From assembly GCF_023278565.1 (NCBI RefSeq), contig NC_064676.1, positions 2,046,001 to 2,110,000 of the forward strand: DNA of 64,000 bases. Direction: 5' to 3'. Source of the DNA: Colletotrichum lupini. Lineage: Eukaryota; Ascomycota; Sordariomycetes; Glomerellales; Glomerellaceae. A program made the translations under genes and the position numbers. Positions 50,442-60,894 of the stretch are shown here, piece by piece (positions within the stretch are counted from its first letter, which is position 1; each line of letters opens with the position of its first letter). A model generated the notes under the pieces. The model saw only the letters and a program-made list of their open reading frames with translations, was not told where the DNA came from and searched no databases.

Positions 50442-50446
50442 GGTCG
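50442..50446 (+). repeat. Right candidate target-site duplication (GGTCG)
   Basis: Matches 44487-44491 exactly and lies directly outside the right inverted repeat. Confidence 0.5.
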
Positions 50447-50937
50447 TTCCCCGCGCCACATATCAGAGCTGGCGCCAATCGCGCGATAAGACGGGGAAAA
50501 TGGTCTAGGCCGCGATAAGCCTCCAACCGTGGACCTCCCTACCAGGGTGGCTCCAAGAGGTGCATGTGCTCATGCTCGTGTGCCTCGACTTGCCCCTCCA
50601 AATATTCCTGTTCCATCCATCACCTAGGAGGTTCCTGCATATTCTGCATAGTAATCGCCTCGCCGACGACAAAAACCGAGGCGCAAATGCACCCGACCGC
50701 CGTTGATTAACTGAGTTCAAGTAACATTCGACCCCACCATCTCGGATATTGACTCTTGTTTCGTCATGCTGACTTATCACTGGCCAACAGCCTGACTGTC
50801 GTTTGTCCACGACTCGCTCGCGACAGTGACTGATTGATGCGGAACGTATAACGACTAGCTTCATCTCGAGACAAAAGAACAACCACCGCGACCGTACACA
50901 CCGATAGAGTCGCCGGAGACGATGCAAACGATCTAAG
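50447..50937. other. Short upstream region of the FYVE-RING gene
   Basis: About 490 bp between the transposon relic and the FYVE-RING start codon. Base composition is normal again. It must hold the promoter and 5' leader, so the relic lies within half a kilobase of an apparently intact gene. No coding frame is supported here. Confidence 0.5.
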
Positions 50938-52920
50938 ATGGCGAGCTCAGATGGTGGAGCTGCTCCAGCTTCCCTCGACGATCATCACCGCCTGCTCGAC
51001 GATGCAGGAGAATCGATATCGGGCAGCTCCCACATCGGGAGTGATGCTTCAGACGACTCTTCCGAACGGGGGCAATGTCGCTGGCGGACGTCTCGCTACC
51101 ACGATATGGAATGCTCTCGCTTCTTCGACTGTCCTACCCATGTAGTCGAGAGGCATCTCTCTGACGACGAGGCCGACGACAGTGAGGCTGAGGAGGAGCC
51201 CGCAGTGCAGCATCAGACGGGCGACGATAGGCCTGAAAGTTCATCAAGCGCGAGGCTACTTACCGTCGATTCTCCTGTGCCTGAAGAAACTCCAGAGCCG
51301 ACCCCAGCACCAAGCTTTGCGCCCGGGCCCGAGGAGACGAATACGGGGCAACCAAGAGAACCAGTAGATTCAGCACAGGCAACCTCAGCACGGGATACTG
51401 AAGGGCCTGATGAGTCTCAGGATCCCGAGGAAGCCGCACCTGCACCACCAACACCTTTAAGCTCTCGACTTTCAGAGACTTCTCAACCTCTCCCACCGAC
51501 TGCAACGCCTGCAACGCCGACCGGAGAGTTCGTCCCACCGGAAAGATCATCGAGCTTGGTTACATCGCAAGCGGCAAACACATCGTCACACGATTCACCC
51601 CTACGCCCAGCTCTGATATCCAGCCGATCTCACGAACCCCCGCCTCCACCGCCACCCAGACGGGCGAGTTCTTCGACTGCTATTCAGCCTCCTTTGCGCG
51701 GTCAACAAGGATTTGGAGAGAGAAGTGGTCCCCCCGAGTTTGTCGTCCCACGTTGGCAACCGGACGCAGAGGTTGTTCTTTGCCCGATTTGCAACGTACA
51801 ATTTAGCATATTCGTCAGGAAACATCATTGCAGGTATGTAGAAGTTGAGGGGCTGTGTGACGTAGTTGCTAACAAATTGCAGGAAATGCGGAAGAGTCGT
51901 CTGTAACGCCTGTTCGCCTCACAGAATCACCATTCCTTACCAGTACATTGTTCAAGCGCCAGGACAACCGCGATTGGCCGCCCAGAGATACCCGTCTTCC
52001 CTCATCAGTGGTGAGGGAGGATATGCAGATTTCAGCAGCCTTGGTGGAGGAGAGCGCGTTCGTCTATGCAACCCATGCGTCCCAGACCCAAACACCACAC
52101 CGCCGCAGCAGCCACTTGGCTCGCCTTCTCAATTGTCTCCTCGAGGATCGCATTATAGATCGCAAAGCAGCATCAGCACAATGTCCAGCAACGCGCCCGC
52201 TCCCTCGCGGTTCTCCGGCTACTTCACGTCGAGCCCCTCCCCGGAGACCTATGCCAGGTCTAGAAGCATTACGGTAAGAGTTGATCCAGGTTCACATTCC
52301 ATTCATACGCATGCTAACTCGCGCAGCACTCCGGCTCCGGCGGGCCCTCGAGCTCTCGCGGACATTACCAGTCCACTGGAAGTCGGATCATGGCAGGGAC
52401 TCCGCCGACGTACTACCCGTCCTCATCTTCCGGCTACCCAGGCTCATCCCGCTATCGATCCATGCTGGATGTTGGCCCATCGTCGTCCTCGTCGGCGCAC
52501 TACAATCGTGCGCTGCCGCCGCCGCCGCCCCAAATAGCCGAGGAAGACGAATGCCCGGTCTGCCATCGCGAACTGCCCTCTCGCACCCTCCCCAACTTTG
52601 AGCAGCTGCGAGAGACTCACATTAACACCTGCATCACTTCACACAGCGCTTACGGCGGTACACCGACGGGAGAGACCCCTCCAGTCGGAACGCCACCACC
52701 CTTGGCGGTTCGCCGGACTGGTATGTTCCCTTATGTTGCCACAGAAAAGGACTGTGTGGACTCGGCCGAGTGCACCATCTGCCTAGAGGAATTCGAGGTG
52801 GGCGTTCCCATGGCGCGTCTGGAGTGCCTCTGCCGTTTCCATCGATCCTGTATCTCAGCTTGGTTCATCAACCATCCTGGACGGTGCCCAGTCCATCAGC
52901 ATGATAGTTTTGGCTATTGA
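50938..52920 (+). CDS. FYVE / zinc-finger / RING ubiquitin ligase, Pib1-like (three exons)
   Basis: Exons are 50938-51833, 51883-52273 and 52327-52920; introns are 49 and 53 bp, in phase, giving 626 aa. Residues 1 to about 270 are disordered, acidic then Pro/Ser-rich. A FYVE domain follows: WQPD (WxxD motif), CPIC from about 282, and the diagnostic RKHHCR at the exon 1/2 join, continuing RKCGRVVCNAC. FYVE domains bind PI3P on endosomes and vacuole membranes. A second zinc-binding site is suggested by CPVC (505-508), His527 and Cys531, a UBZ-like spacing. The C-terminal RING (578-619) reads CTICLEEF ... CLCRFHRSC ... CPVH, with His in place of the last Cys, as in ZNRF-type ligases. Yeast Pib1 has the FYVE-RING order, so endosomal ubiquitin ligase is the likely role. 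Confidence 0.92.
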
Positions 52921-55900
52921 TACCTCGTGTCGTCGGTTCGTTACTTCTCCTCTCGCAGGCTCTGATCTTCCGGCGTTTCGGTTTGCATAGGAGCCGTTCA
53001 GTTTAACCAAGTCTTTCCTTTTAACGATGCTTGCTTTCTCTCGTTTTGTTTTGACTACCAGAATCCCATTTCACCATTGTCCGCCGCAACAACGCTATGG
53101 GAACAGATAACATGAGCTGAGGCCGGGAAGCGGTCGTCGCCGTCAGCGGATGTGAGTATTTAGAATGGTCGGGGCTGATTTGCTTTCGTTTTTGTGGACT
53201 GGATGGCCTCATGGTGCCTTGCTAGTTTTTTTTTTTTTTCATATATACATGTCAGCCAGTGTGCCAGGGTATAATACTTTTGCCAGTAAATACTTCTGAA
53301 GCGAAACGGAGGAGGGAGAGGAGGGGAGGCGGCGTGTCGTTGCGCAGAGTCACACTCTCTCACTCCCCTCGATGGAGATACCAGCCACTCAGATTAGATA
53401 GATATGTTAGGTTTACTTCTAATAATGAGATGCCATGCTCACTTGTGGAGATTTGGCCCGCCCAGGTACATTCAATTCTCGAGTTTCTCCCCAACTCGTG
53501 TCCTGCATTATCCAGAGGAGGGCATTGATTCTGTCACCCGAGTGCGCGCCCCGTCTTAATTATTGCACCCAGCACCTAGGTACGGCTGTTTGTACGTTCA
53601 CGCCCTGATGGTTGACGGAATGATCTGCCGCTCATATCGAGTTTCTCTCGATGCCTCTACTACGCCGCTATCGTTCCCTTTAGTGTTGCCTCTGCTGTTT
53701 CCCTTATCAGTACGATAGCTACTTTTCTTACTTCACGGAGTATACTGTCTATATAATGTACTTGAAGTATCGTAGTACAATGGGAGTAAGGACAGTAGTG
53801 ATGGCGAAAACAGCGATAGGAGAAAGGACTATCGTATTGACCGGCACATCGACTTCGTCACCCACTTTGTCGCCCTTCCATTCAGAAACCAGTGCCTGAC
53901 TGTGGTCGTTTCACTCTAATAGAGGAGTCGTAGTTTTCGTGGGGATTCAAGGGGACAAACACAAGGCGCGTTTATATGTTGTAAGACACTCTTCCAAGGT
54001 AACGGCAACCCACTTGTACCGCTCCCACCTTGGGACCGTCAAAGGTCCGTCCGGCAGGCAAGCGGACGGAGTCTGGATACCTGCCTACTCCAAGGGAAAG
54101 CGACGCACGTCACTTGTCTCGGTAACGGCGTCTTTGTGGCCTCGTTTCGACGTGGTACGTTTCGACCGTTCTTCCTAGTGTACTCGACGTCAAACCACGT
54201 TTTGAGCAGAGTGATCATCGTCTGCCGGCCCCTCCCCTCCGTAACCCCCCCCCCTTTTTACGCCTCCTTCCCGTCAAGAGCCAAGACACGGGAAGGCCAC
54301 TGCGATAGGTAGGTAACCTCGCGGCTCACGCCATTGATGTTCTAAGACCATAGTCTAGAGGAAAAGTTTGGATATTCTTCGTATTTAGGATCCGGATGAG
54401 GATCCGTACATCATAGGCAGTGCTGGAAAGGTAGGGTAGGTAGCTGGCCAAGACGCGGGAACATTCCATCTCTAGGACGAGGGTGTTCGAAAAAGGGGGG
54501 GAGCCTCCCTCGAGGAGGGGGGGAGGAGAGGATCTAGAACATGCCAGGGCAGCACGATCGCCCAATAAACAAGATCCCTGCTGCGAGTCTCCGGGGGGTT
54601 TCCACTGGGCATATCCATGCTCCACAGCCTCCACCCTGGCCGACTGGCCCGACCTTGCCGAGGAGGAGGAGGAAGAGAAGTAGTTGATACTGTGTATGCT
54701 AGATCCTTAAAGCCTCTCTTTGAAAATAGAACCGAGCAGCATCTCTTCGACAAAACGAAGATTATGAATCAGCCTGGACAAAGGTGACAGAGAGAGAGAG
54801 GGGGGGGGGGGGGGGAGATAGGAAAGTCTGTAAGTTTAGGGACCAGCAAGGACCAACCAGGTCTATCAATGATGAATCAATTACACACGTCGCCGACCTG
54901 CATTCACCCACCGGAATCCCGATAATGAGCTTATTTCTTTTCTCCAATCTGTCGAGTGAAATTTTCTGCTCAGTCTCCGAGTTTCCCGTTTGCTTTAAAC
55001 TCGCCGACTGGTAAATTGCTGCCCCAGCTTTTCTTTTTTGTTCTAGTTGTGTACTCCGTACGGATTACCCAACGGTCAAAAGTCCCGAGCAGGAAAAACA
55101 ACTCACCTGCGTTCTTAATTTCTCGCGGTGAGGGGTAGTCGCTGCTTACGGGCATTTATATGCGCGCAGTACGGATACACCTCACGCAAGTTGGTATCCG
55201 TAGGATGGCAGTGTAAAACCGTGTCAGAGACATAAAACCCTAGAAATGACAGAAATGACTCTGCGTCACTGGACAGTGCAGCAAAACTGGAATGATTAGA
55301 TGAACGCGACCAACACTTTCCGTACCAGAAACCTACTTTGTAAGGATATACAATGTTTCATGAAACTCAGCTGTCCGTAACCTACGACCCCACCCCTCCT
55401 TATACGTTCATCGGATTATTGTCAAGATGCGGGAAGGAAAAGGAAAGAAAAAGGAGGGGCCGGGTAGGTTGTTTGGGGTAGATGGTGATTCGGGGAGGGA
55501 GGCTATATCATGAGCGGTATTATGGCACGCCATATGCTTGAAGTTGAGCATGTCTAACGTCAGTTCAAGCCCATTCTTGACACATTCTTGACAGAAGGGG
55601 AATCGGGGTGCAGCTTTCAGCCCTAGCCTGGTGTCACCGAGCCCCTCTGATCGTTCACATTCCTCGAGGGAAAGCCGAGACTGTCATCGAGTTGGGGCTC
55701 TTGGCGTTAATCCGTTTCGTCTTGATGCTGTTTTCACAGCATTGTTTCGCACGCAAGAACGCCGCCGGCTGGCTCTGGCCCTCGTGGTCCGGTCCCTCAG
55801 CGCGGGTTCCCACCCCCGCTGGATATCCTGGTTTCAACCCCCCGTCAATTTTAGATGACGATGGAGCCACGCTCTCGCCACGGAGCAGCGCGCATGCCTG

Positions 55901-56481
55901 CCCACGGCACCACGGCGCCGGGAGCATAGAGGAGTGGTTCCTCTTTTTGCGTTCTGGACTGCATTGTTTGGTCCGCACGTCCGCCCTGAGGAGCGAGGAT
56001 GAACCCCCATGAGGCAGGTTGGTAAGGTAGGACCGTAGGATGGACGGCGGCGGCGGCACAGTAGGAGGAAAACTCTCTCGCGCGCGTTGTTTTTTCCTTC
56101 CCGTTGGTGGCGCTTGTCCTTCTTCCGTCCCTCTGCAGGATCGAGTAAGATTAAATCAAAATAATACCGGTGTTATGGTTGCCTGCCCTCCTGCTCTAGG
56201 CTCTTCCCTCAAAAGGATTGCCATATCCTGCCATGTAGGTGTGAAGTCTTTCCTTGACCCTTTCTCTCTCTATCCACGCTGGTCTGGAACTCTTGCTGCA
56301 CCCCTTTGAGGTCCGACATTCCTTCACTTGTTGATATTGCCGACTGCTATTCTGTCATTATCCAAAGAAAAGACACCGAGCTTGTCTCTGTCCGAATTGA
56401 ATCTGCATCCGATCAGTAGTTCCTCCTTGGCTAGGAACCTCACCGTAACACATCGTTATCACGTCCATCGTCTTCGACACA
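52921..56481. other. Intergenic region, about 3.6 kb
   Basis: Between two plus-strand genes. No supported coding frame. It has a poly-G run (54800-54815) preceded by a GA run, a C-run near 54247-54256, and TACGGATAC/ACTCCGTAC motif copies (53735, 55052, 55169, 55187). The 300 bp before 56482 are pyrimidine-rich and probably include the expansin promoter and leader. Confidence 0.5.
54787..54815 (+). repeat. GA then poly-G simple repeat
   Basis: A short AG dinucleotide run passes straight into 16 consecutive G. The G-run could form a quadruplex. It lies in intergenic sequence. Confidence 0.9.
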
Positions 56482-57444
56482 ATGAAGCAATCCATTCTCT
56501 TGTTGGCCGCCTCGGCCGCTCACATGGTCTTCGCCAAGCCCGTCAAGTCCTGCTCAGCCAAGCCGCGTAGCACCACCGTCCTCACCTTCTACGTCACCCC
56601 GACCTACGGAGGCCCGACCATGACCCCCATCCCGACGGCGCCGGTCGTGCAACCTACTCCCGTCGAACCCCCCGTCGAGAGCTCCGTCGAAAGCTCCGCC
56701 CCCGTCGAGACTCCCGTTCAGATGCCATCGGTCATCGCAACGACCGCATCGGCCTCGGCTACCGTGGTGGAGCAGGCTGCCCCATCGTCGAGCAGCAGCA
56801 GTGCCAGCACCCCGGCCTCATCCTCGACGCCGATCGGCAGTGGTGGAACCAAGCAGGGCAAGTCGACCTTTTACGGCGGTAACACCTCTGGCGGCATGTG
56901 CTCCTTCTCGACCTATACCATCCCCTCCGGCCTCTACGGCACTGCCTTCTCCGGCCAGGCTTGGGATTCTGCCGCTCACTGCGGTGCTTGCGTCAAGGTC
57001 ACTGGACCCAATGGCAACAGCATCACAGCCATGGTTGTAGACCAGTGCCCCGAGTGCGACGAGGGCCACCTCGATCTGTTCCAGGATGCCTTCACGCAGC
57101 TCGGAACCGTCTCCGAGGGCATCATTTCGACCTCGTACGAGTTTGTTGAGTGCGGTATCACTTCGCCGATCAAGCTCCACAACAAGACTGGCACTTCTGC
57201 CAACTGGTTCTCCATGCAAGTGCTGAACCACAACGAGCCCGTGGCGAAGCTCGAAGTCAGCACGGATGGCGGAAGCACTTGGCAGGCGACCAACCGCCAG
57301 CCGTACAACTTTTTCGAGAACTCGAGCGGTTTCGGAACCGAGACCGTCGACGTTCGCGTCACGAGCGAGTCGGGAAAGACTATCACTGTCAACAGCGTCA
57401 GCGTCGCCGCCGATTCCGAAAAGGAGGCGTCATCCAACTTCTAA
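56482..57444 (+). CDS. Secreted expansin-like protein
   Basis: Single-exon gene of 320 aa. Residues 1-18 form a signal peptide (hydrophobic LLLAAS core, cleavage likely after VFA). Residues about 40-120 are a Pro/Val/Thr/Ser linker that should be heavily O-glycosylated. The double-psi beta-barrel domain (about 124-225) begins KSTFYGG and includes GMCSFSTY, CGACVKVTGPNG, VVDQCPECDEGHLDLF; the last segment holds the conserved HxD-like site and Cys pairs. The C-terminal beta-sandwich (about 228-315) resembles the CBM63-like second domain (ANWFSMQVLNH, STWQATNRQPYNFFE). Expansin-like proteins loosen cellulose or chitin-containing walls without hydrolysis. It is probably secreted for plant-wall contact or for remodelling the fungus's own wall; sequence alone cannot decide. 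Confidence 0.93.
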   Translation: MKQSILLLAASAAHMVFAKPVKSCSAKPRSTTVLTFYVTPTYGGPTMTPIPTAPVVQPTPVEPPVESSVESSAPVETPVQMPSVIATTASASATVVEQAAPSSSSSSASTPASSSTPIGSGGTKQGKSTFYGGNTSGGMCSFSTYTIPSGLYGTAFSGQAWDSAAHCGACVKVTGPNGNSITAMVVDQCPECDEGHLDLFQDAFTQLGTVSEGIISTSYEFVECGITSPIKLHNKTGTSANWFSMQVLNHNEPVAKLEVSTDGGSTWQATNRQPYNFFENSSGFGTETVDVRVTSESGKTITVNSVSVAADSEKEASSNF

Positions 57445-60400
57445 GTCGTGAGCATGATAGTCTCATGAGCTCGGACATTGGAAGTATGGCTGTCGTCTGA
57501 GGACGAGCGCGGTTCGGAGATTTTTGTTTCCCTGGCCTGGGCGTCTGTTGCTCTGGCTTGTCGTCTGCGTATGAGCCTATTGTGGCACCGTGTGCTTTGC
57601 ATGCTGCAGGGACAGAATGCATCGATCGCGATTCGCCTTGGTCGATAGCCCTTCATTGCTTGAGCGAACTCTTCATTTCTTTTTTCTCTTCAATGCTCGC
57701 ACTGGGCCTTTCTTTCTTTCATGTGAAGACGACTTGGGGTTAGACAGTATGGTTTGGGACCGGAAAATGGCTCGGGGCTAGCCTAGAACTTCCCACTTAT
57801 GAATTGGTTTTTTGAGCAAGCTCAAAGCGCCTAGTTGGTTTGCGTAGCATTTACGTGGACAGTGTAGCAATAGTTCTCTTCAGATGATCTCAATCTTGCC
57901 GTCGACGAACGGCATCTTTCCTCATTGCAGGATCGGAAACTCGATGCGTGCGAGTGTATACGTCTGCGTGGTGTCTGGTAGAAGGAAGCCTTGGCTCGTG
58001 GGTGCATGATTCGTTTCGCGCATGTACGCGTGGATAAAGTCGTGCTGTTGTTAGCGTTCGGCCTTGGGTGATGACCGCGATGTGCAAGTCTAAGTTCAAC
58101 GATGCCGGCATGTTAGATTACCGGTAGAGATCGCCAGGAACCGAGCCTGTCTTGGAAATAGCTGAGACCAATCAACAATGCTTGCAGAGCGGGTTAGCTC
58201 GATCAACACGCAGTACAGATCTCCTATCCTCCTAGTCTCTGCTGTTCTGAATCTCTGACTCTCGCGTTATCGGCAATCGTAGTCCGTAGTCCGTAGAGTT
58301 TCTAATCCACAAATCAGGAAATGAAGGATGCCTCAAAAGTGAAAACGCGTTCTTTCGAGGTGAGGCTAGCGGCTGGTACCTGCCAAGACGGCGGCGAAAC
58401 TGTCTTAGTCTTAAATCCCTAGGCAGGAACATGGCGCGATGAATGGACAGATGCTGCTGGTGCACGCTGCGACAAGCTCTGTGTTACTCAACGGCGAGGC
58501 TGTACGCCATGGCTAACTTGGTTGAGCTTGCGCAGCTCGCATTTGACTGGTTTCCAACTCCCCTTTCTTTGTAGGAATCGCTGGGAAATGAATTGTACCA
58601 CGGCATGTTTCGCATCGTTGTAGCGGCAAAAGACACTGGCCACGGAGAGGTGAAATGAGCATTCGTCAGATCGTGGGCAGCAATACCTAGTTGGCGACGG
58701 ACCACCGAGTTTAGTGTATCCATAGGTGTGATTGTGGCCTGTCAGTCATGAGCCTGTCATCGGTTCGCCATGGTCCGATCGATGAAGGATTGCCGGCAAG
58801 GATCGGGTAGCTGGGATGGACGTGATTCGACCGTTGTTTGGTAGCTTGACCGTTGGTCAGGGTGCCCAAGTTTGACCGTTGGCGGAGCTCTGCTGTGCCA
58901 GGACCTCGGCCCCCATCCAGCCACGAACTTCCCTGACAATCCTGACGACTGAGTGCAGAGGGGAGTGTCGAGACTGGAGGGGTAGTCGTGAGGAATGTTG
59001 GGGTGTACGATTGATTCAAGGTGATAAGCTCGGAATTTGTAGGGTATTAAGATAGGTAGCGAGTCGTCGACGGCATCGAGCCTCTGAAGCATGGATGTAC
59101 CAGCAGTGCGTCGACTGGTGACGATCGATGACTTGCTTCTGCCGGTGCGGGTCAAGGAGCGTGTAGGGAGTCTGATCGGATAAACTTGGCGGAATTCAAT
59201 GTCGCAGAGGTGCTGGAGTTGAGACGACACAGCGGATAACGCAACACCTTATAGACGACTGAATTTATCAGCATACGATGCAGTAGAGAGGAATGTAAGC
59301 GCGGACGAATGGTGTCGCATCTTGTATCTCAAAACCAAAGTGTGTGAGGTGACAGAGAAACAGGTATTACCCGCACGCTGTATCCGTAGGTATTCTGTAT
59401 GTCTGCAGTAGTGTGTGTATTCGTAGTGGAGGTGGACGAACTGGAGGAATGAGCTTTCGGTCTCGGCGACCCTGACCAAGCTGGATGTTCGGCTCTTCCC
59501 CAAGCCTGCCCTGCCCTGCCCAGCGCCATGCAGCTAGGCAAGGTACGTAGTAAACCGCCCCCGCTTCCCTCTGGTGCTTCCATTCCAAGTGCAACCTTTC
59601 CGGGAAGGCACCCAACCTGGCACTTTCCCAGCTCGCCAGTCCCCAAGCAAGCTGAGAACCCCTGTCTTGAAGCTCCAGTAGCCAATCCCGCTGGTTTGGC
59701 TCGACAGGGATTGCTGCCCTGAGGTGCTGTAGGCAGCTCCCCCGCCCGACTTCAGCAACCAGTCACAGCCCAATGCAGCATTTCCCCCAGCTGAAATCTG
59801 CTGAGGTAATGGCGAGTATTACGTCGTTATCCGCTTTCTCTCTCCCTCCTGCACCACGGACACCAGGAAGCTGGTTGACAGCTTGCAAAGTACCCGCGGA
59901 GAGGCCTCATTGCGATTGCTTCACTCCGTACTGCCCGAGAAGTCATCCAAAAGATACCTAACCTTAGGTATCCAAAGAAAATAAGGGAGGTGTGATTACT
60001 GGAAATCATGGTCTTAGCCAAGCACTCGAGGTACCTTTATGGTTTAGCATCGCACCTTGCCTGACGGTTAAAACACCCCACCCCCTGCTCTGCTCGTCTC
60101 GCTTTTCTGGTGCCATGAACCGGTTGAAGCTGCAGTCGTAATCTTGTAATGTCCCAGTCGCACTTGCACTCACTTTCTTGCATTAAGGTAGGTTCTAGTT
60201 GGTCAGAAAACTTGTACATGGCACTTGTACACTCTGCACCACCTTCCATTGACGCCCACCCCATCGATCGGCCTGTTGTTCCGCCCGGGCAGTCTCTCCA
60301 AGTTCCAACCGTCTCCAAACGCACCAAGTACTTCGTACCGGCTACCCAATCCATGCCACGGCGTAGCCGCTAGCGAACCTGACGTATCTGTGCCAAATTC

Positions 60401-60894
60401 CCAATCCAACCTTCACCTTTCTGATTCTCCATCCACTTCATCACTGCCACCTTTGCCTTGCCCTCCCTCCACCTTGGCTTCGTGGCTTCCCGCCTTCTGT
60501 CTTTCTTCTACCGAATCTTGTTCTACTTCGTGCCGCCCTCCACAATTTCTTCACTAAGCTATCTTAGTATTCCAACTACTGGCCGACCAGCCACAGTCCG
60601 GCCACTCTCCATTCACTCCCTCCTTTTTCCCTGTCGCCGATCTACTTCTCTCTTCTCGTCTCTTTTTAGTCCGAGACCCTCCCTGAGACCCTCCTCGCGT
60701 CCCTTCTCCAATTTCGTTACTTGTTCACTCTCTCCCCTCCAAACTCCAATTCCAACGAGGCCACCGGTCTACCTCGTCCATTGCAAGAGCTACAATTGCA
60801 TGCGTCGGTACAGCATCGCAAGCTGAGCGCCTGGTTAATTGACTCGGTCATCCCACACTAAGCTGCTCCGCGCGGCGCCCGAGAGCTTGACAAG
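57445..60894. other. Intergenic region, about 3.4 kb
   Basis: Between the expansin-like gene and the tricalbin gene. Minus-strand frames at 58.7-59.7 kb are low-complexity and lack domain content. From about 60400 to 60800 the plus strand is strongly pyrimidine-rich (CTTC, CCTCC runs), fitting a transcribed fungal 5' leader for the tricalbin gene. Motif copies occur at 59385 and 59926, and three TCCGTAG-like units at 58281-58300. Confidence 0.5.

Noticed and set aside
58711..59773. Minus-strand coding gene at 58.7-59.7 kb
   Set aside because: Several overlapping frames of similar length with no domain and no convincing splice joins.
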